A stretch of 64,000 nucleotides of DNA. Source: Xanthostigma xanthostigma. Its lineage: Eukaryota; Arthropoda; Insecta; Raphidioptera; Raphidiidae. Position numbers and translations under genes: made by a program. Every line of letters begins with the position of its first letter. Within the stretch, counting starts at the first letter, position 1. Location of the stretch: positions 48,920,820 through 48,984,819 of the forward strand of contig OY754471.1 in assembly GCA_963575645.1 (NCBI GenBank), written 5' to 3'. Shown piece after piece: positions 46,437 to 58,592 of this stretch. The notes below the pieces were generated by a model. It ran no database searches. It saw only the letters and a program-made list of their open reading frames with translations, and was not told the origin of the DNA.

Positions 46437-49400
46437 TTTATTTTTTGAGATTATCCGGTGTTGCTACTCCATCCAATGTCAGTAATAAGTAAGTCAGTAA
46501 TATAACAAACACTGTTATATTTAATTACACGTGTGGTTCGTATACTAAGTCCAATTAATTGCGCTAATATTGTGATTTCCTTAGATAATTTTATATGTAA
46601 GATTAGTGACATAAATTATTTTAGAGGTTTGTTGAGATTTTATGTTTTTGAACTGTTTAAATTAAAATGGTTGCCATCAATCATTAAGTGGTTTAAAACG
46701 ATAATAATTAGACTAGTTTGATAGTTTTAGAAGTTTTCCACTCATAATAATTAAATACTCACATCAAAATAACATTGTCGGAAAATTAAGTTCGAATAGT
46801 GAAGGTTTTGCGTTAAAGAGTTTGTTTTAATTTCAAGAAACTATGATTAGATTGTTGTTTATACCTCGTTCAATATTATTTTACTAAAACAGTCTCTACA
46901 ACAGTTCGTAACGGTCGTCATTTTTGTAAATGTACTGTTCAAAGTACGCTTAACTTCGTCGTGGCCTACGTTTCTCGTGAAACCGAAACAAAACGATACT
47001 ATACCGTCATCTCTTAATTCAGTTAGCATGAAAAGAGATATAAAAATAGTGCCGTGTCAATTTCGTGGGAAACGTAGACCGTGACGAACCTAATAAAAAT
47101 AAACTGACGTGATCTTAAAAACTGACGACATCGCACAGTGATATTGCTTGAATGACAATTGTTATGAAGAAACAAATGAACATAGTATGTACTTAGAGTC
47201 CGTTCAATGTTTTATCCATATAAGACAGCAGAAGAAGTAAATTGATACATTTCATAACTAGTGTTTGCTTCGGCTGATTGTTATGACATTTTTAATAATG
47301 GCCCCGTATAAAAATTAATATTACTTTTTAACTAAAGTTTTTAATATTATGATAGTAATATAAATGCCTTATTATAGAGACAAACTGCAGTCTGAGAAGC
47401 AAAGGTTCCATTTATCAAAACTATTTTAACAATAAATGTACATCCAATGTGTTTTAAGTGTATGATTAATTATTATTAGTTACAAAGAAAAAAGGTGATC
47501 GGAGAGATTGCTCGACTGCTAGCGTATAAAAAAATCACTAAATCCACGTGTAAATTTTATTTGACGACAATTATTGGCGATGTGCTACTAAACGCCCTTC
47601 AATAAAAGGTATTGCAGGTTTCATGCTTTCAGGTACATTTTTCATTCATCTACCGATCTACATTTTAATTTAAAATAACGTGTCTCATAAACGCCGAAGA
47701 GACAAGTACGGAGTGATCGCATTGTTTGAAATTTATTTGAAATTGACTGAATTACTATTGTAATTTACTAGTGAAAAAAATTAAATCGAGTGGATTTTTC
47801 TGTGCCTAGAGTTGAACACGTCTCTCTGGAATTTTTTGGTTTAAATAGCAATGAAATGGAAATTTTCAAAACTTGAAAAATAAAATTGGAAAAATAATTT
47901 GATTTAAAGACATTTTGTAATTATAACTGGATTGTTATAATATGATTGATTTATTGTTTTTCATTTTGTTTAAATCAAAGTATTTTTCGTTTTGAGTAGA
48001 TTGCTATTAAAAGAGTAATAAATTGAGGAGATTTATTAGCAACTAAATAATATCTTTGAATCATTCTGTTTTGGAAATTATGCCGAATTCTGTTTTATTT
48101 TTGATGAAATACGAAGTCAAATGTGTATTGTGTTAGACAATAAGTATTTTGCTATATACATTTATATATATCTATTTTTTTTTGTAATCATTTGAAATTA
48201 TTTTTATTGACTATTCGTTTGTTGGTAAATTATGATTTATGGAACCAGAATTGAAAAATATTTTTGAAACTAAAATTGCGTATACGCGTCGGTAATACAT
48301 ATTATGCTAATATTAGACATATAAGAAGCCATCGTTTTCATAGACAGTCACAGGAAAAATAATAAAAGTCAATGTCTTTTTTGCTATTTAAATGTTTATT
48401 TAAAACTTAGTGTCGTTATAGATTATAGTCGAGAATTTTTAATCGGTAAAATAATATACTCAATTTCCAGTCGAAAGAACGGCAAATTTTTATCATCTGC
48501 ATCTACTCCATTAAAAGTCGACTCTTCAAAATTTCAGTATAAAACATAGAAATATCTCATCCAAAAGAACAGTTAATAGTTTTTGTGTTTACTACGAATA
48601 TTTTTGTTTTTGTAAACGAAAAAAACATTTCTTTTTTTCGCTCTTTCAGAAATAAGCAAGTTTGTTTTTTAATGGAGTAGATAAAGTCCAACATATAGAT
48701 ACATAGTTTTGTGTATTAAACTATAAAGAGTGAATATTTACCAGAAATTAGGTAGATTTTTTGATATCCAATCATTTATATTTAATATTATATCGAAGTA
48801 TATGACTGAAGTTATTGCTGAACGTTTTTCTTATTGTAAATAAAAAAAAACATTACTGCTTTTTATTAGAAAGTTATTTGAAACGTATTTTTATAACAAT
48901 AATTAAGTAGGCTGTGAATTTTTAGGAACTTTATTTTTTTGCATACATTTAAAGAAGCACAAAATTACTGTCGTGGATGTATTTTTTTTTTAGTTTTTTT
49001 TTTTTTATTTGTTGTACATATAAATTGAACAATATCATTTATGAATTTGTATGCATATCAGTAAAAGCAAAATACGTGTGTACATTACGATAATTTTTTG
49101 TAAGTCAGACGACTGACATTTTAATGTTAAGATCCGTAACAGCAATTGTAATTAAGAAATTAAGAGAAAGTGTACGATATGAAATTAAGCAAGAAAAAGC
49201 AATCCGATTTGCTTTTGAACGAAACAATAAAAGCTAAAGATGCAGATTTAAGTTATTAACGAAATCAGTCGAAGGGATGAATGTTAATAAAATGCGTCGA
49301 AGTTCTTTTTCCTGTGATTGTTTCAAGTTATTATATAAAAATAATACACTGGTGGCTTTGCAATTTCTGTGATTATGTTGTATCTAGCGTAGCTAATGTA

Positions 49401-50393
49401 GTAGCATATTCATTCCATAATAAAACGATATACTCTTTGATGTTTCATTAGTAATGGCTGTAGGCATGTCGTTTTGGCAACCGATATTACAGTGAGTCTT
49501 TTTTTTTTTGTTTTCAATACCCGAATGTATTAAATAACCGTAGCCAAACTTATTATACCGTCTGAATAAACTGTTATTTTTTTTTTTTTTTAACTCCGAT
49601 GGGCGCATAGATCATAGATAAGAGGAGGTTATAAATTAGCCAACTTCCATGTTGACGTATGCTGCAGTATGTATTTACTTTTTAGATAGACTGAACTGGG
49701 CGGTTTCGCAAAGAGACTTTATCGTTTTTTTGGGTACTTTTTTGTTGTAAAAACAATATTGGTGAACGAATTTAGTTTGACGCGTCGGTGCAAAAGAAAA
49801 TCGAGATATCGACAGTTTCGCGTCTTTTTATCGAAGCAAAAAGTAGATAAACGATGAACTAATGCGTCCACCGGAGGGCAAGCTAGTTAACTGAATATGC
49901 AAGTGAAATTTTCAAATGTTCTTCTCATCGGTTATAACTCGATAAAAATTTATTGATACAAATGACATAATTTTCAGATTGTAACTTAATTTTGGCTATG
50001 AGAAAACTGAGCACTTAGTGCGTGTACAGACTGTGCCATACATTTAAAATCAATACAGTAGAACCTCAACAATTCGAACCTTCTTGAGCTGAATTTTCGT
50101 ACGCTTGAACATTTGCGACCAAAACCGTATACAATATGTGCGCATCTCCAATTTTGATCGTATGACGAATAAATATTTAATTCCTATGTTATTTTTATTT
50201 TGTTACTGACATACGGTGTCTTTTTTACAGATTTCCTATTTCAAACAACGACGAAAAATATTTCAATATCTAGTAAATAAAATATTGTTGTCATATACCT
50301 ATATTAGATACCGTGTCCATCGAGATAATAATTAATAAGAAAAATCGCAGGATTGTGGACAAAAAATTAGATTTATTAATATACGACGTTTCG

Positions 50394-50452
50394 TCTATAG
50401 ATTTAGACTTTTTCAAGTACATATTGTACTTGAAAAAGTCTAAATCTATAGA
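50394..50452. repeat. Perfect 28-bp inverted repeat with 3-base loop
   Basis: Left arm 50394-50421 (TCTATAGATTTAGACTTTTT, CAAGTACA) and right arm 50425-50452 are exact complements around TAT. Just outside the left arm lies CGACGTTTCG. Read on the minus strand, the left side has the layout TTGAAAAA-GTCTA-loop-TAGAC-GAAACG, which parallels the hammerhead-like motif of the element at 56895. Confidence 0.85.
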
Positions 50453-52038
50453 TTGTCGTTGCAAAACCAATTCAGCCGAACCATCATCCGGTTTACAGAA
50501 ATTGGTGCGCAGAATTTGTAATTGATTGTGCGTTATAAAATTTTAAAGTGAAACTTTTTTAGGCGCGATAAGAGTAATTTTATTCAGCAGCGTAATGAAA
50601 AATTATCCCGTTACCGATTGGCTGTCGGGCAGGTGCAAATGAATTGAGGCGAAAACTCTTACCGACACGCCCCTTTTTGTTGACTGTTTATTTTGTTCAT
50701 AAAGCTTCACTTCAGGCACGTGAGATGTACACGAACACAGTTTTTCTTTTGTTTACTTTTTTCAGGAGTAAACTGTGTTTCCCGAGTACTTTAGAAATTT
50801 CTTTTGTCATCTGACACCGATAGGAATAGTAACCTACTAGCGTGACCTGTGCGAATTATAAGTATAATAATTATCACTTTACAAAATTATTTTTTAAATA
50901 TGATTGCGGGTATTCAATTCGTTTCTAATTTTGCACACTGCTTATAACGTTCTTTTTGTTGTAAAAGAAATATTTTACTAAAATATGTAGCAAAAGCGTT
51001 GCCCGTTAGATGGCAGTATGCAGTATTTACAATATGATGGTCAGATGACAGATCGAAGTGTTAACGTTACGCCGTCAGATGGCAGACGTTGTTCAGAGTT
51101 TAATTAATTTACAAAAACAATAGCAGTAATACATTTTTAGTTGTCGATGTCAGTAGAGCAAGCAATTATCTGTAAAATGATATATAATTTATGTGGAGAA
51201 ATTGTGTGTTTTTTTCTAAAAAGGGAGGCAAACATCTTAAACCTTAGCGTATTAATATATATGATTAAAGAAAAGATCGGGTTTTCACATCGAGATTCAA
51301 AGTCTCTCCGTCAAATGTCTTTGTACTTATTTGGTTCGGTGTCTGTACCATTTATTCTCAAAACCGCGACAGTTAAATTATTACACTATTGGCACGTCTG
51401 TACATTTCACTAGATCGGTAACATTTATGACATCACCTCTTTTATGTTCGATGTGAAAATAAAACAGCATTGCTTTATATATATATATATATTTTTTTTT
51501 TCAGAAAAAGTCAAACAATTCTGAACTTAAACTTGAATTACTTTGAAAGAGATTATTTTACTTAGACATTTTTGTATTTATGAGACAAAAATTTCAGTTC
51601 TTCACAATGATTATTTTTAATACATGGTGTGTATTAGTAAATTCGTTTTAACTAGCATTACGATCTTGATGAATTGTTAAAAAAACATTATCATTTGTGA
51701 ATCGTTTGTTTTCTAATATGTTTAAAAAAAAAATGGATAATATGCATACTGTAAAAAAGTATTTAAAAAATTGTCAACGATTTTTTGCTAGTCTGTAATA
51801 AAACTTCTTGAGTTGTTTTACTTCACACTTTCACACTTCTTTTCAGTGCCATTCGTCTCTAACATGAACAGGTCTGTCGAGTTTATTTTAAATAGCAATA
51901 AAGAAAATTGTTTTTAACAATACGGGTGCCAAACTCACACAAAATAGACGGATCGTTTTTATAGTACTTTTATTTTGAATTTGAAAATAAGCACTTCGGT
52001 TCATGCACGCAATTTCTTTCATTAATTTCATTCGAATC

Positions 52039-52234
52039 CGGGGTGGACTGGCCCATCGGACAAATGCCACCGCATGGACCCTTTTTATTTCAAACGTATT
52101 TTTGCTATGCTGGTTGAAAAATTAAACGTGCCAGACTGAAAAGACCACCTTTACGCATGGCACCTTATAAAATTGTTTTCTTATTACTTCAATAAAAAAT
52201 GCGGCTAATTTACCATTCGCTTGGTCCGCCCCTG
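52039..52234. mobile_element. Short hAT-type MITE with perfect 8-bp target duplication
   Basis: The ends CGGGGTGGACTGGCC and GGTCCGCCCCTG are imperfect inverted repeats of the CAGGGGCGGAC type. TTCGAATC flanks both sides exactly (52031-52038, 52235-52242). 196 bp, no coding capacity. Confidence 0.85.
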
Positions 52235-52988
52235 TTCGAATCTAATCTTAATTAAATAGAGAAGGAAAAAATGCAACCCGACTTTTTATAACTTTATTGC
52301 GAAGTAAAACGAATATACAATATTCTGCTCAGTTTAAAAACATGATCAGCTAACATGCAATATAATAAGAACAGTATTTTGTTATTTTTGTGTAAAGACT
52401 TACTATCATAAGAACTATTTATAATTGTTTTAATAATGCTTATTAGTAATTATCCTTTTTTCATGATAAATATACCCAAATCTAAAATAATATTGTCATT
52501 TTCTTGTTCTGAATCAAATTTACCATCGCCTTTGCTTCAATCATTATGCGGCTAATATATATTAGTAATACATGAACTACTGTACTTAAAAAATATATAT
52601 AATTCTGATATTTTAAAAATCGTTTAATTTGTAATAATTAAACTTTATTTCCGGCCTTGTTTTGCATTCCGCGCAATAATTAATATTGTGTAAAGTTAGT
52701 AACGCAATGTGCACATAAATATTAAGTGTGGAATTAACTGGGATAAAACAATGGCAGGGAGAGGGCACGTGGTCGTGATGCAATAGGCCAATTGTTGTAA
52801 CATTTGATCCGTGCGTGGTTTACAAAAGCCTAATGCAAATGTGGTCAGTTCTGTCGCTTCTATCTCTATAAATAAGAGGGAACGATGTCATGGGCAATCT
52901 CAGGGGCTCACCGAACTGATTTGAAAAAATCAACTTCAGTGTGTAAAAGCCCGCTTCTTCCTGCGTAGCACAGATTGTAATTATATTA

Positions 52989-53296
52989 AGCCGCGTATAG
53001 ACTTGTAAACTGAGTAGCTCATGAGTCGTTCGTGAAAAAAAAATGGATGGCCAAGCGTGCCATGAGCATCGCGAGCAAAACCGTTGCGCGATTCAGGCCG
53101 CCATGGTTTGGCAAAGAGACAACACATTTTGCGATCACGTTTTTTATACCATCCAAATTGACATAACTTAACGTACATTTGTTCTCACCCGAAAAACCGA
53201 CTCTAGACGGCTCATAGCGAGCGGCTTCGAACTCTGTTCGATGACACTAGCGTGTGCAGTTCTTGAGTCGCTCGGCTCGCTAGTCTGATCGCGGCT
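52989..53296. mobile_element. Harbinger-like MITE (308 bp)
   Basis: The ends AGCCGCGTATAGACT and AGTCTGATCGCGGCT are inverted with a short mismatch, and GAGTCGTTCG/CGAGCGACTC extends the similarity. TTA flanks both sides (52986-52988, 53297-53299). No ORF. Confidence 0.7.
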
Positions 53297-54633
53297 TTAT
53301 TACGCTAAAAACAAAAGGCGGACGAGCAGTGAGCGAAAATGTAAATCGAGTCCGCGAAACGCACGCGATTTCTGAGTTAAATTGATGTATGCTGGCTAAA
53401 CTACATATTATAAGAGATGCAATAAAGTTATGTGTAATTATAAAAGAAATTCGATGCTGTGAAGTGTTATGCGGAATAAATATCGGTGATTGTGATTCGT
53501 TTTTGTGAATAGGTAGGTAAATATGACTTCAGTGATTATTATCATTACTACTCAGAAAAAGTACGCGTTTAACGAACGTTCATGTGACAGATGAAATAGT
53601 ATCGTGTGACGGCCGCTTTATGAATCGATACAAGCGAGCCGTTCTTTCTAGAAGAGAGACTGAACGACCCGTTCAGAATTGGTGGGCAAAGTGTGTAGCG
53701 TAATGATGACAGCGTACCAGTCACGAGTGTCTTGTACCAGTTTGTGCTATTTATTTGCGTTTATAAATATTACCTTCAACCCTGTCGGGGTTGTCACTTA
53801 ATGATTTTTATATCGAATGTTTTATTATGTTTTGACAATTGAATTTACACTTCAGTACCTTTTGGCGAACAATCTAAATTCTCCGTGTCGAAAAACTGTA
53901 AGTATACTGTTTATTGTACCTACTTGAAGCGAATTACCTAGTCATGTTAATTGCGTTAAAATATGCGATAATTAATAAACCGTCTACAGATAACCTTCAC
54001 AGTGATAAATTACATGAAAAATTGAAATGAGGTTATAAATCTAAGGTTTAGTATAATCATGTTTGGTATAATAATGTTCCCTAATATGAATCCTTTTTCG
54101 CGTATAGAATCTCTCCTTCTCGTATGCACCTTTAAATATTTATTTAAGAAAATGTTTCTCTTTTGCAAAATCGGCAAATTCGGTTCGTCGTACGTGGAAT
54201 GCTTAGATTAGCTGCTTTATGTAAACAATGTCGATAAATGAATCGGTCCTTGTATTTAACATATTTATATCATTTATGTGACCTTCATGAAACAAAAAGG
54301 GGAATCCCGCCATTTTACCAAGTGTTAGATTAGTTTCTGACTTTTGTAGTTTTGTTTAAACTTTAGTTTGATTTGTTTTGTTCTTATATTTTGTTAAAAA
54401 TAAAAAGGCTAAAATAGTGCCAAAGAGCATTTGTTAGCGGAGAGGAACATTAAAACGTAAGTGATAAGCTAAACGATTTACGTACTACGTAGGTACCTTC
54501 TAGATCCATATTTTTCAGTCATGATCGCTGTCTGAAATTAACATCTGTTTTTAAAAATTCTTTGATGACCGATCAGATAAATGTCTTTTTTACATCGAGA
54601 TTTTTGTGTTTGAATAGATTCCAAAACGCAACC

Positions 54634-56292
54634 ATGTCGAATTCAAACGAAAACGTACACTATAGCGAAATACCCAAATCAACTGGGCGCAGTGAAGTTG
54701 TACCACTGTTAACAGACTTGTATCAAATCACAATGGCATATGGATATTGGAAAAACGGTAAAATTAAAGACACTGCCGTATTTGATCTATTCTTCCGCCA
54801 AAGCCCGTTTCAGGGCGAGTTCGCCATTTTTGCCGGCCTAGAAGAGAGTCTGAAATTTTTAGAGAATTTCCGATTTACCGATAGTGACATTGACTATTTG
54901 AAAACGATTTTGCCTTCGACGATAGAAGAAGATTTTTTTGCATTCCTAAAAAATTTGACTGTCGATAACATAACTTTACACGCTATAGACGAAGGATCTG
55001 TAGTTTTTCCAAGAGTACCTTTACTGCGACTCGAAGGACCTTTGATAATTGTCCAGCTGTTGGAGACCACTTTGTTAAATCTCATAAATTATGCCAGTCT
55101 GATGGCCACCAATGCGGCCCGTTACAGAATAGCCGCCGGCAATAATATAAGGCTGTACGAGTTCGGCTTGCGACGCGCTCAGGGACCGAACGGGGCTCTG
55201 TCCGCTTCCAAGTATTCGTACATGGGCGGGTTCGACGGAACCAGCAACGTGCTGGCCGGCAAACTGTTCAATATTCCGGTGAAGGGCACTCACGCCCACT
55301 CGTATATTATGAGTTTTACGGGCGTTACAGAGTTGCCGGACGTAATGTTGGCCCACAGAACCAGCGGCGAAAAATACGATCTTCTGCGCTTGGCCAGAAA
55401 TTGGAGAGGTCAACTGGCAACTCTGTTCCAAGTGATCGACACGGAGGCGAGCGACAGCGAGTTCGCCGCCCTGATATCTTTTGCGATCGCCTTTCCCGAC
55501 GGTTTCATGGCACTGGTCGACACGTACGAAATCAAACGCTCCGGTCTGCTCAACTTCACCGCCGTGGCGATGGCGCTGAACGATCTCGACTACAGAGCCG
55601 TAGGCGTGCGAATCGACAGCGGCGATTTGGCCTATCTGTCGAACGTTGCGCGACACTATTTCACTTTGATTGCGGAAAAGTTCAGCTTGCCGTGGTTCGC
55701 TCGACTGATGATAATGGCATCGAATGACATAAACGAAGATACCATATGGAGTTTGAACGAACAGGGCCACGAAATTGACAGTTTCGGAATCGGCACACAC
55801 TTGGTAACGTGTCAGAAACAGCCGGCGCTCGGCTGCGTTTACAAAATGGTCGAAATTAACGGCCAGCCTCGCATTAAACTCAGTCAAGATGTCGGAAAGG
55901 TAACGATGCCCGGACGCAAAGACGCATTCCGTTTGTATAGCGCCAGCGGACATGCGCTGAACGACTTGTTGCAACGATCTTCCGAACCCGCACCGATCGC
56001 CGGACAGAAAGTGTTGTGCAGGCATCCGTTCGTCGAATCGAAACGGGCTTACGTGACGCCGAACAAAGTGGAAACGCTGCTCAAATTGTACTGGCAGCAC
56101 GGAAAAATTTCACAGCCGTTGCCTCCGTTGTCCGATATACGGAAACGCGTCTTCGCGTCGCTGAAAACTCTACGACCCGACATAAAGAGAAATCTGAATC
56201 CGACACCTTTCAAGGTGTCCGTCAGTGATAAACTATATACCTTCATACACGATCTGTGGCTCGAGAATGCTCCGATTGGCGAACTGTCATAG
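54634..56292 (+). CDS. NAPRT: Nicotinate phosphoribosyltransferase
   Basis: 552 residues from the ATG at 54634 ([14 protein letters not shown]), close to the family's ~540. This ATG is chosen for its context ACC-ATG. An upstream in-frame ATG at 54565 would add 23 residues, but a possible acceptor AG at 54616-54617 would exclude it. Conserved segments: [19 protein letters not shown] (~residue 26), [20 protein letters not shown] (~174), [24 protein letters not shown] (~218), [13 protein letters not shown] (~323), [17 protein letters not shown] (~382). Known: it converts nicotinate, PRPP and ATP to nicotinate mononucleotide, the first step of the Preiss-Handler route to NAD, in the cytosol. The whole coding region is one exon while its neighbours are cut into many. 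A 5' UTR intron (donor after 54456) is likely. Confidence 0.95.
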   Translation: MSNSNENVHYSEIPKSTGRSEVVPLLTDLYQITMAYGYWKNGKIKDTAVFDLFFRQSPFQGEFAIFAGLEESLKFLENFRFTDSDIDYLKTILPSTIEEDFFAFLKNLTVDNITLHAIDEGSVVFPRVPLLRLEGPLIIVQLLETTLLNLINYASLMATNAARYRIAAGNNIRLYEFGLRRAQGPNGALSASKYSYMGGFDGTSNVLAGKLFNIPVKGTHAHSYIMSFTGVTELPDVMLAHRTSGEKYDLLRLARNWRGQLATLFQVIDTEASDSEFAALISFAIAFPDGFMALVDTYEIKRSGLLNFTAVAMALNDLDYRAVGVRIDSGDLAYLSNVARHYFTLIAEKFSLPWFARLMIMASNDINEDTIWSLNEQGHEIDSFGIGTHLVTCQKQPALGCVYKMVEINGQPRIKLSQDVGKVTMPGRKDAFRLYSASGHALNDLLQRSSEPAPIAGQKVLCRHPFVESKRAYVTPNKVETLLKLYWQHGKISQPLPPLSDIRKRVFASLKTLRPDIKRNLNPTPFKVSVSDKLYTFIHDLWLENAPIGELS

Positions 56293-56584
56293 TGATACGG
56301 AATAATGTATATACGACGATAGTATTGTATTTTATAATATATTTTTGTTATGGCCGATAGTTTAAAATATTAAGGCAAATTTTACTTACTGCATGTTATT
56401 GTTATATTGTGTTTTATTGCTTGTTTTTTTTAACAATTTTATATTATTAGATTTCGTTTTTTTATATTTGCGGGAAGGCAATATATATGTCTTTTATAAA
56501 CAAAAAAAAATACAATTTTTTTTTGAATAACAGTGATACAAATTATTGTTCATTCGAAAATAACAAAAAAAAATAATATACTTA

Positions 56585-56633
56585 AATAAATTAGTCATAT
56601 TTTAGCATTTGGCGTTTATCGCGTATTAATAAA
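56585..56633 (+). terminator. Poly(A) signals of NAPRT
   Basis: AATAAA at 56585-56590 and 56628-56633, about 300-340 bases after the stop codon. Either could serve. Confidence 0.4.
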
Positions 56634-56894
56634 AAGAGAGCCGATAGTTGCTCCGATTAGTCATTTTTAAATTGCCATAAAAATTCAAATGTGAATTCCG
56701 TTTTATTTTTATAAATTTTTATACTTATGTTGATTCATAACTGTAGTTTATTTAGAGTTTCTTAATTGATTTTAGTTACATAGAACGTGCAGTTGTCATT
56801 ATGTGCGATATCTTTATGTAAGTTACCTACTTGTGTGCTTGATTTGTTTTTTTTTTTTTATATATATAGAAGGAACTGATCTAAAAATGCTTTT

Positions 56895-57147
56895 CAATAA
56901 ATAAAATTAACGACCAATTTTTCAGACAATATATTAACAAAAAATATAATTAATACATTAGCGTTTCGATCCGGATTTGGATCTTCTTCAGAACAGATCT
57001 AAAAAATATAGATCCGTTCTGAAGAAGATCCAAATTCGGATCGAAACGTTAATGTATTAATTATATTTTTTGTTAATATATTGTCTGAAAAATTGGTCGA
57101 TAATTTTATTTATTGAAGAGTTCTAATCAGACGTTAATCAAAGATTT
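56895..57147. mobile_element. Palindromic element with 12-bp target duplication and hammerhead-like motifs
   Basis: The 253-bp insert is flanked by exact AAAAATGCTTTT copies (56883-56894 and 57048+100-57159, i.e. 57148-57159). 56895-57117 is a near-perfect palindrome. Each arm has, pointing outward, CTGAAGAAGATCCAAAT, a GGATC partner and GAAACG (right arm 57019-57048, left arm 56962-56991 inverted). This matches the hammerhead layout CUGANGA, stem II, GAAA, with one core substitution (A for U). An unpaired tail (CTAATCAGACGTTAATCAAA) follows the palindrome. A long, non-fixed duplication plus hammerhead motifs suggests a retroelement-type mover such as a Penelope-like relic; this is inference. 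Confidence 0.7.
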
Positions 57148-57526
57148 AAAAATGCTTTTGTCACACGTGTTTTTTTTATAGTGCGGGATATGAAGTAGCA
57201 AATATTCGGGGCTGGAAAATGGGCCCAAAAACACGGCCACAATGGAATTATCTGTATCATTATTAATTTATTATGGAATGCCTAGGTATGTAATAAATGT
57301 TGGATTTTTTTATTTGCTTATATTGGCACGTGTGTAGTGAAAGTGTTTACCATTTAAGTTCTTTAAAATAAAGCTCTCTTCTACGATTTTATCTTTGTCA
57401 GTCTTGATTGCTGAAAAATACGTAGCGATTGTATAGTGGAGTCCAACTAATTCGAACATGTTTCGGGCGGCTAATTTCCGTTAAATTTAAATGGTATTGA
57501 CTGTTCAAAAACATTCAGAATTCAAC

Positions 57527-57750
57527 AAAAAAAATTGGTTGTCTGTAAAGTCGGTTTACGGACGATAGTTTTACGTGATAACGTATTCCGCTCGAATATC
57601 ATATTTAATAATACATAACCTAAATTTTAGTAGCTGTCAAACTTGGGCCGATCGTGCGCAGAACGTGACACATTTCGGAACGTGACACTTTTTTGTGAAT
57701 GCAGCCGGTGTTTCATTAATTTATAAGACGTTATTACGTCAAAAAAAAAA
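57527..57750 (+). mobile_element. MITE family A, short form, copy 7
   Basis: It starts with an A-run plus TTGGTTGTCTGTAAAGTCGG and ends GACGTTATTACGTCAAAAAA. It contains the GAACGTGACACTTTTTTGTG variant and TTCCGCTCGAATATCATATT shared with copy 4. This is the only family member outside the ankyrin gene. Confidence 0.8.
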
Positions 57751-58176
57751 TACAAAATTAATAAAACACTGTTTGACATAGCGTATTAAAGTTACATTCT
57801 CTACGTACTTACACACAAAAATAGGAACAAAAGTCATTTTTCAGAAGTATTTTTGCAGTTATTCGACCAATTCGAAAATCTGCTGATCTGAACAGGGCTC
57901 GGATCAGATTAGTTTGGACTAGCGGGACTCCACCGTAGTATCGACCACTTTTCCACACTGAAAATTATTGTTCCTGTACACTGAGTGCGCTCGGCCATTA
58001 TATTGGCGAGCTAGCGTTGAGAAATAAAGCGTTGAACTTGCTACTCGAGAAGTTCCAGCAGACGTCAGAAATATTCACAAATCAAAGATGGGTAATACAC
58101 GATAGCTGAACTGAATGAAAAATATAGACAAGCGAAAATTGAAATGGCAATCAAATAACACTGCAGACCAAGTTCA

Positions 58177-58182
58177 TTTATT
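58177..58182 (-). terminator. Possible poly(A) signal of the myosin gene
   Basis: TTTATT on the plus strand (AATAAA in gene orientation), about 410 bases beyond the myosin stop codon. A weak call: no nearer AATAAA is seen. Confidence 0.3.
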
Positions 58183-58592
58183 TATATTCAGCAGCGCTGC
58201 ATAACTGCTGTCGTGACTGAACGCACAAAATATATAAATATACCACTGTAATTGTTCATTAGAATAGCAATAGGTATATAAAACAAAAAATAATATAAAT
58301 CTGTTTATATCAGTACCTATCCAATTCATAATAATAATAATAAAACCTATATTTTATATTAGTGATATATTATTTTAATGTTACCAGAAAATCTAACAGC
58401 AATTGTTGCAGAAAAGCGAAGAATAATAATTATTTTAGACTAAATTTGTAATTATATATATATATCTATCAATATTAATAACTGATTAAAAAAAAAATAT
58501 TACAATTAAAACAGTTTGAAATTTCAAAACACCAGAGGCATTTTCCTTTCCGTGGAGCCAAAATTATATTTGTCTTTCTCTAAGAAATTTTC

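Larger units (their letters stand above)
42030..54633. other. Long intergenic region between PACS and NAPRT
   Basis: 12.6 kb of AT-rich DNA. It starts with the PACS 3' UTR. Recognisable contents are a LINE C-terminal fragment (46195), a perfect hairpin (50394), a short hAT MITE (52039) and a Harbinger-like MITE (52989). From 43.5 to 46.1 kb and from 46.5 to 50.3 kb I see no gene, RNA or repeat. ORFs there (46533-46721, 51141-51413) have the composition of chance frames. NAPRT 5' exon and promoter should lie near 53.3-54.5 kb. Confidence 0.6.
56293..58592. other. Intergenic region between NAPRT and the myosin gene
   Basis: The two genes converge, so both 3' UTRs lie here. It holds the palindromic element at 56895 and MITE family A copy 7 at 57527. 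The remainder is AT-rich with no other feature I can support. Confidence 0.6.

Noticed and set aside
46533..46721. 62-codon ORF in the PACS-NAPRT spacer
   Set aside because: Ile/Phe/Lys/Asn-rich composition expected by chance in AT-rich DNA; no start context, homologue or splice signal.
51141..51413. 90-codon ORF near 51.2 kb
   Set aside because: It starts at a non-ATG codon with chance-like composition and no recognisable motif.
55075..56100. 341-codon minus-strand ORF opposite NAPRT
   Set aside because: It is the antisense shadow of the GC-rich NAPRT exon; the plus frame carries every conserved NAPRT motif and the minus translation shows no domain.
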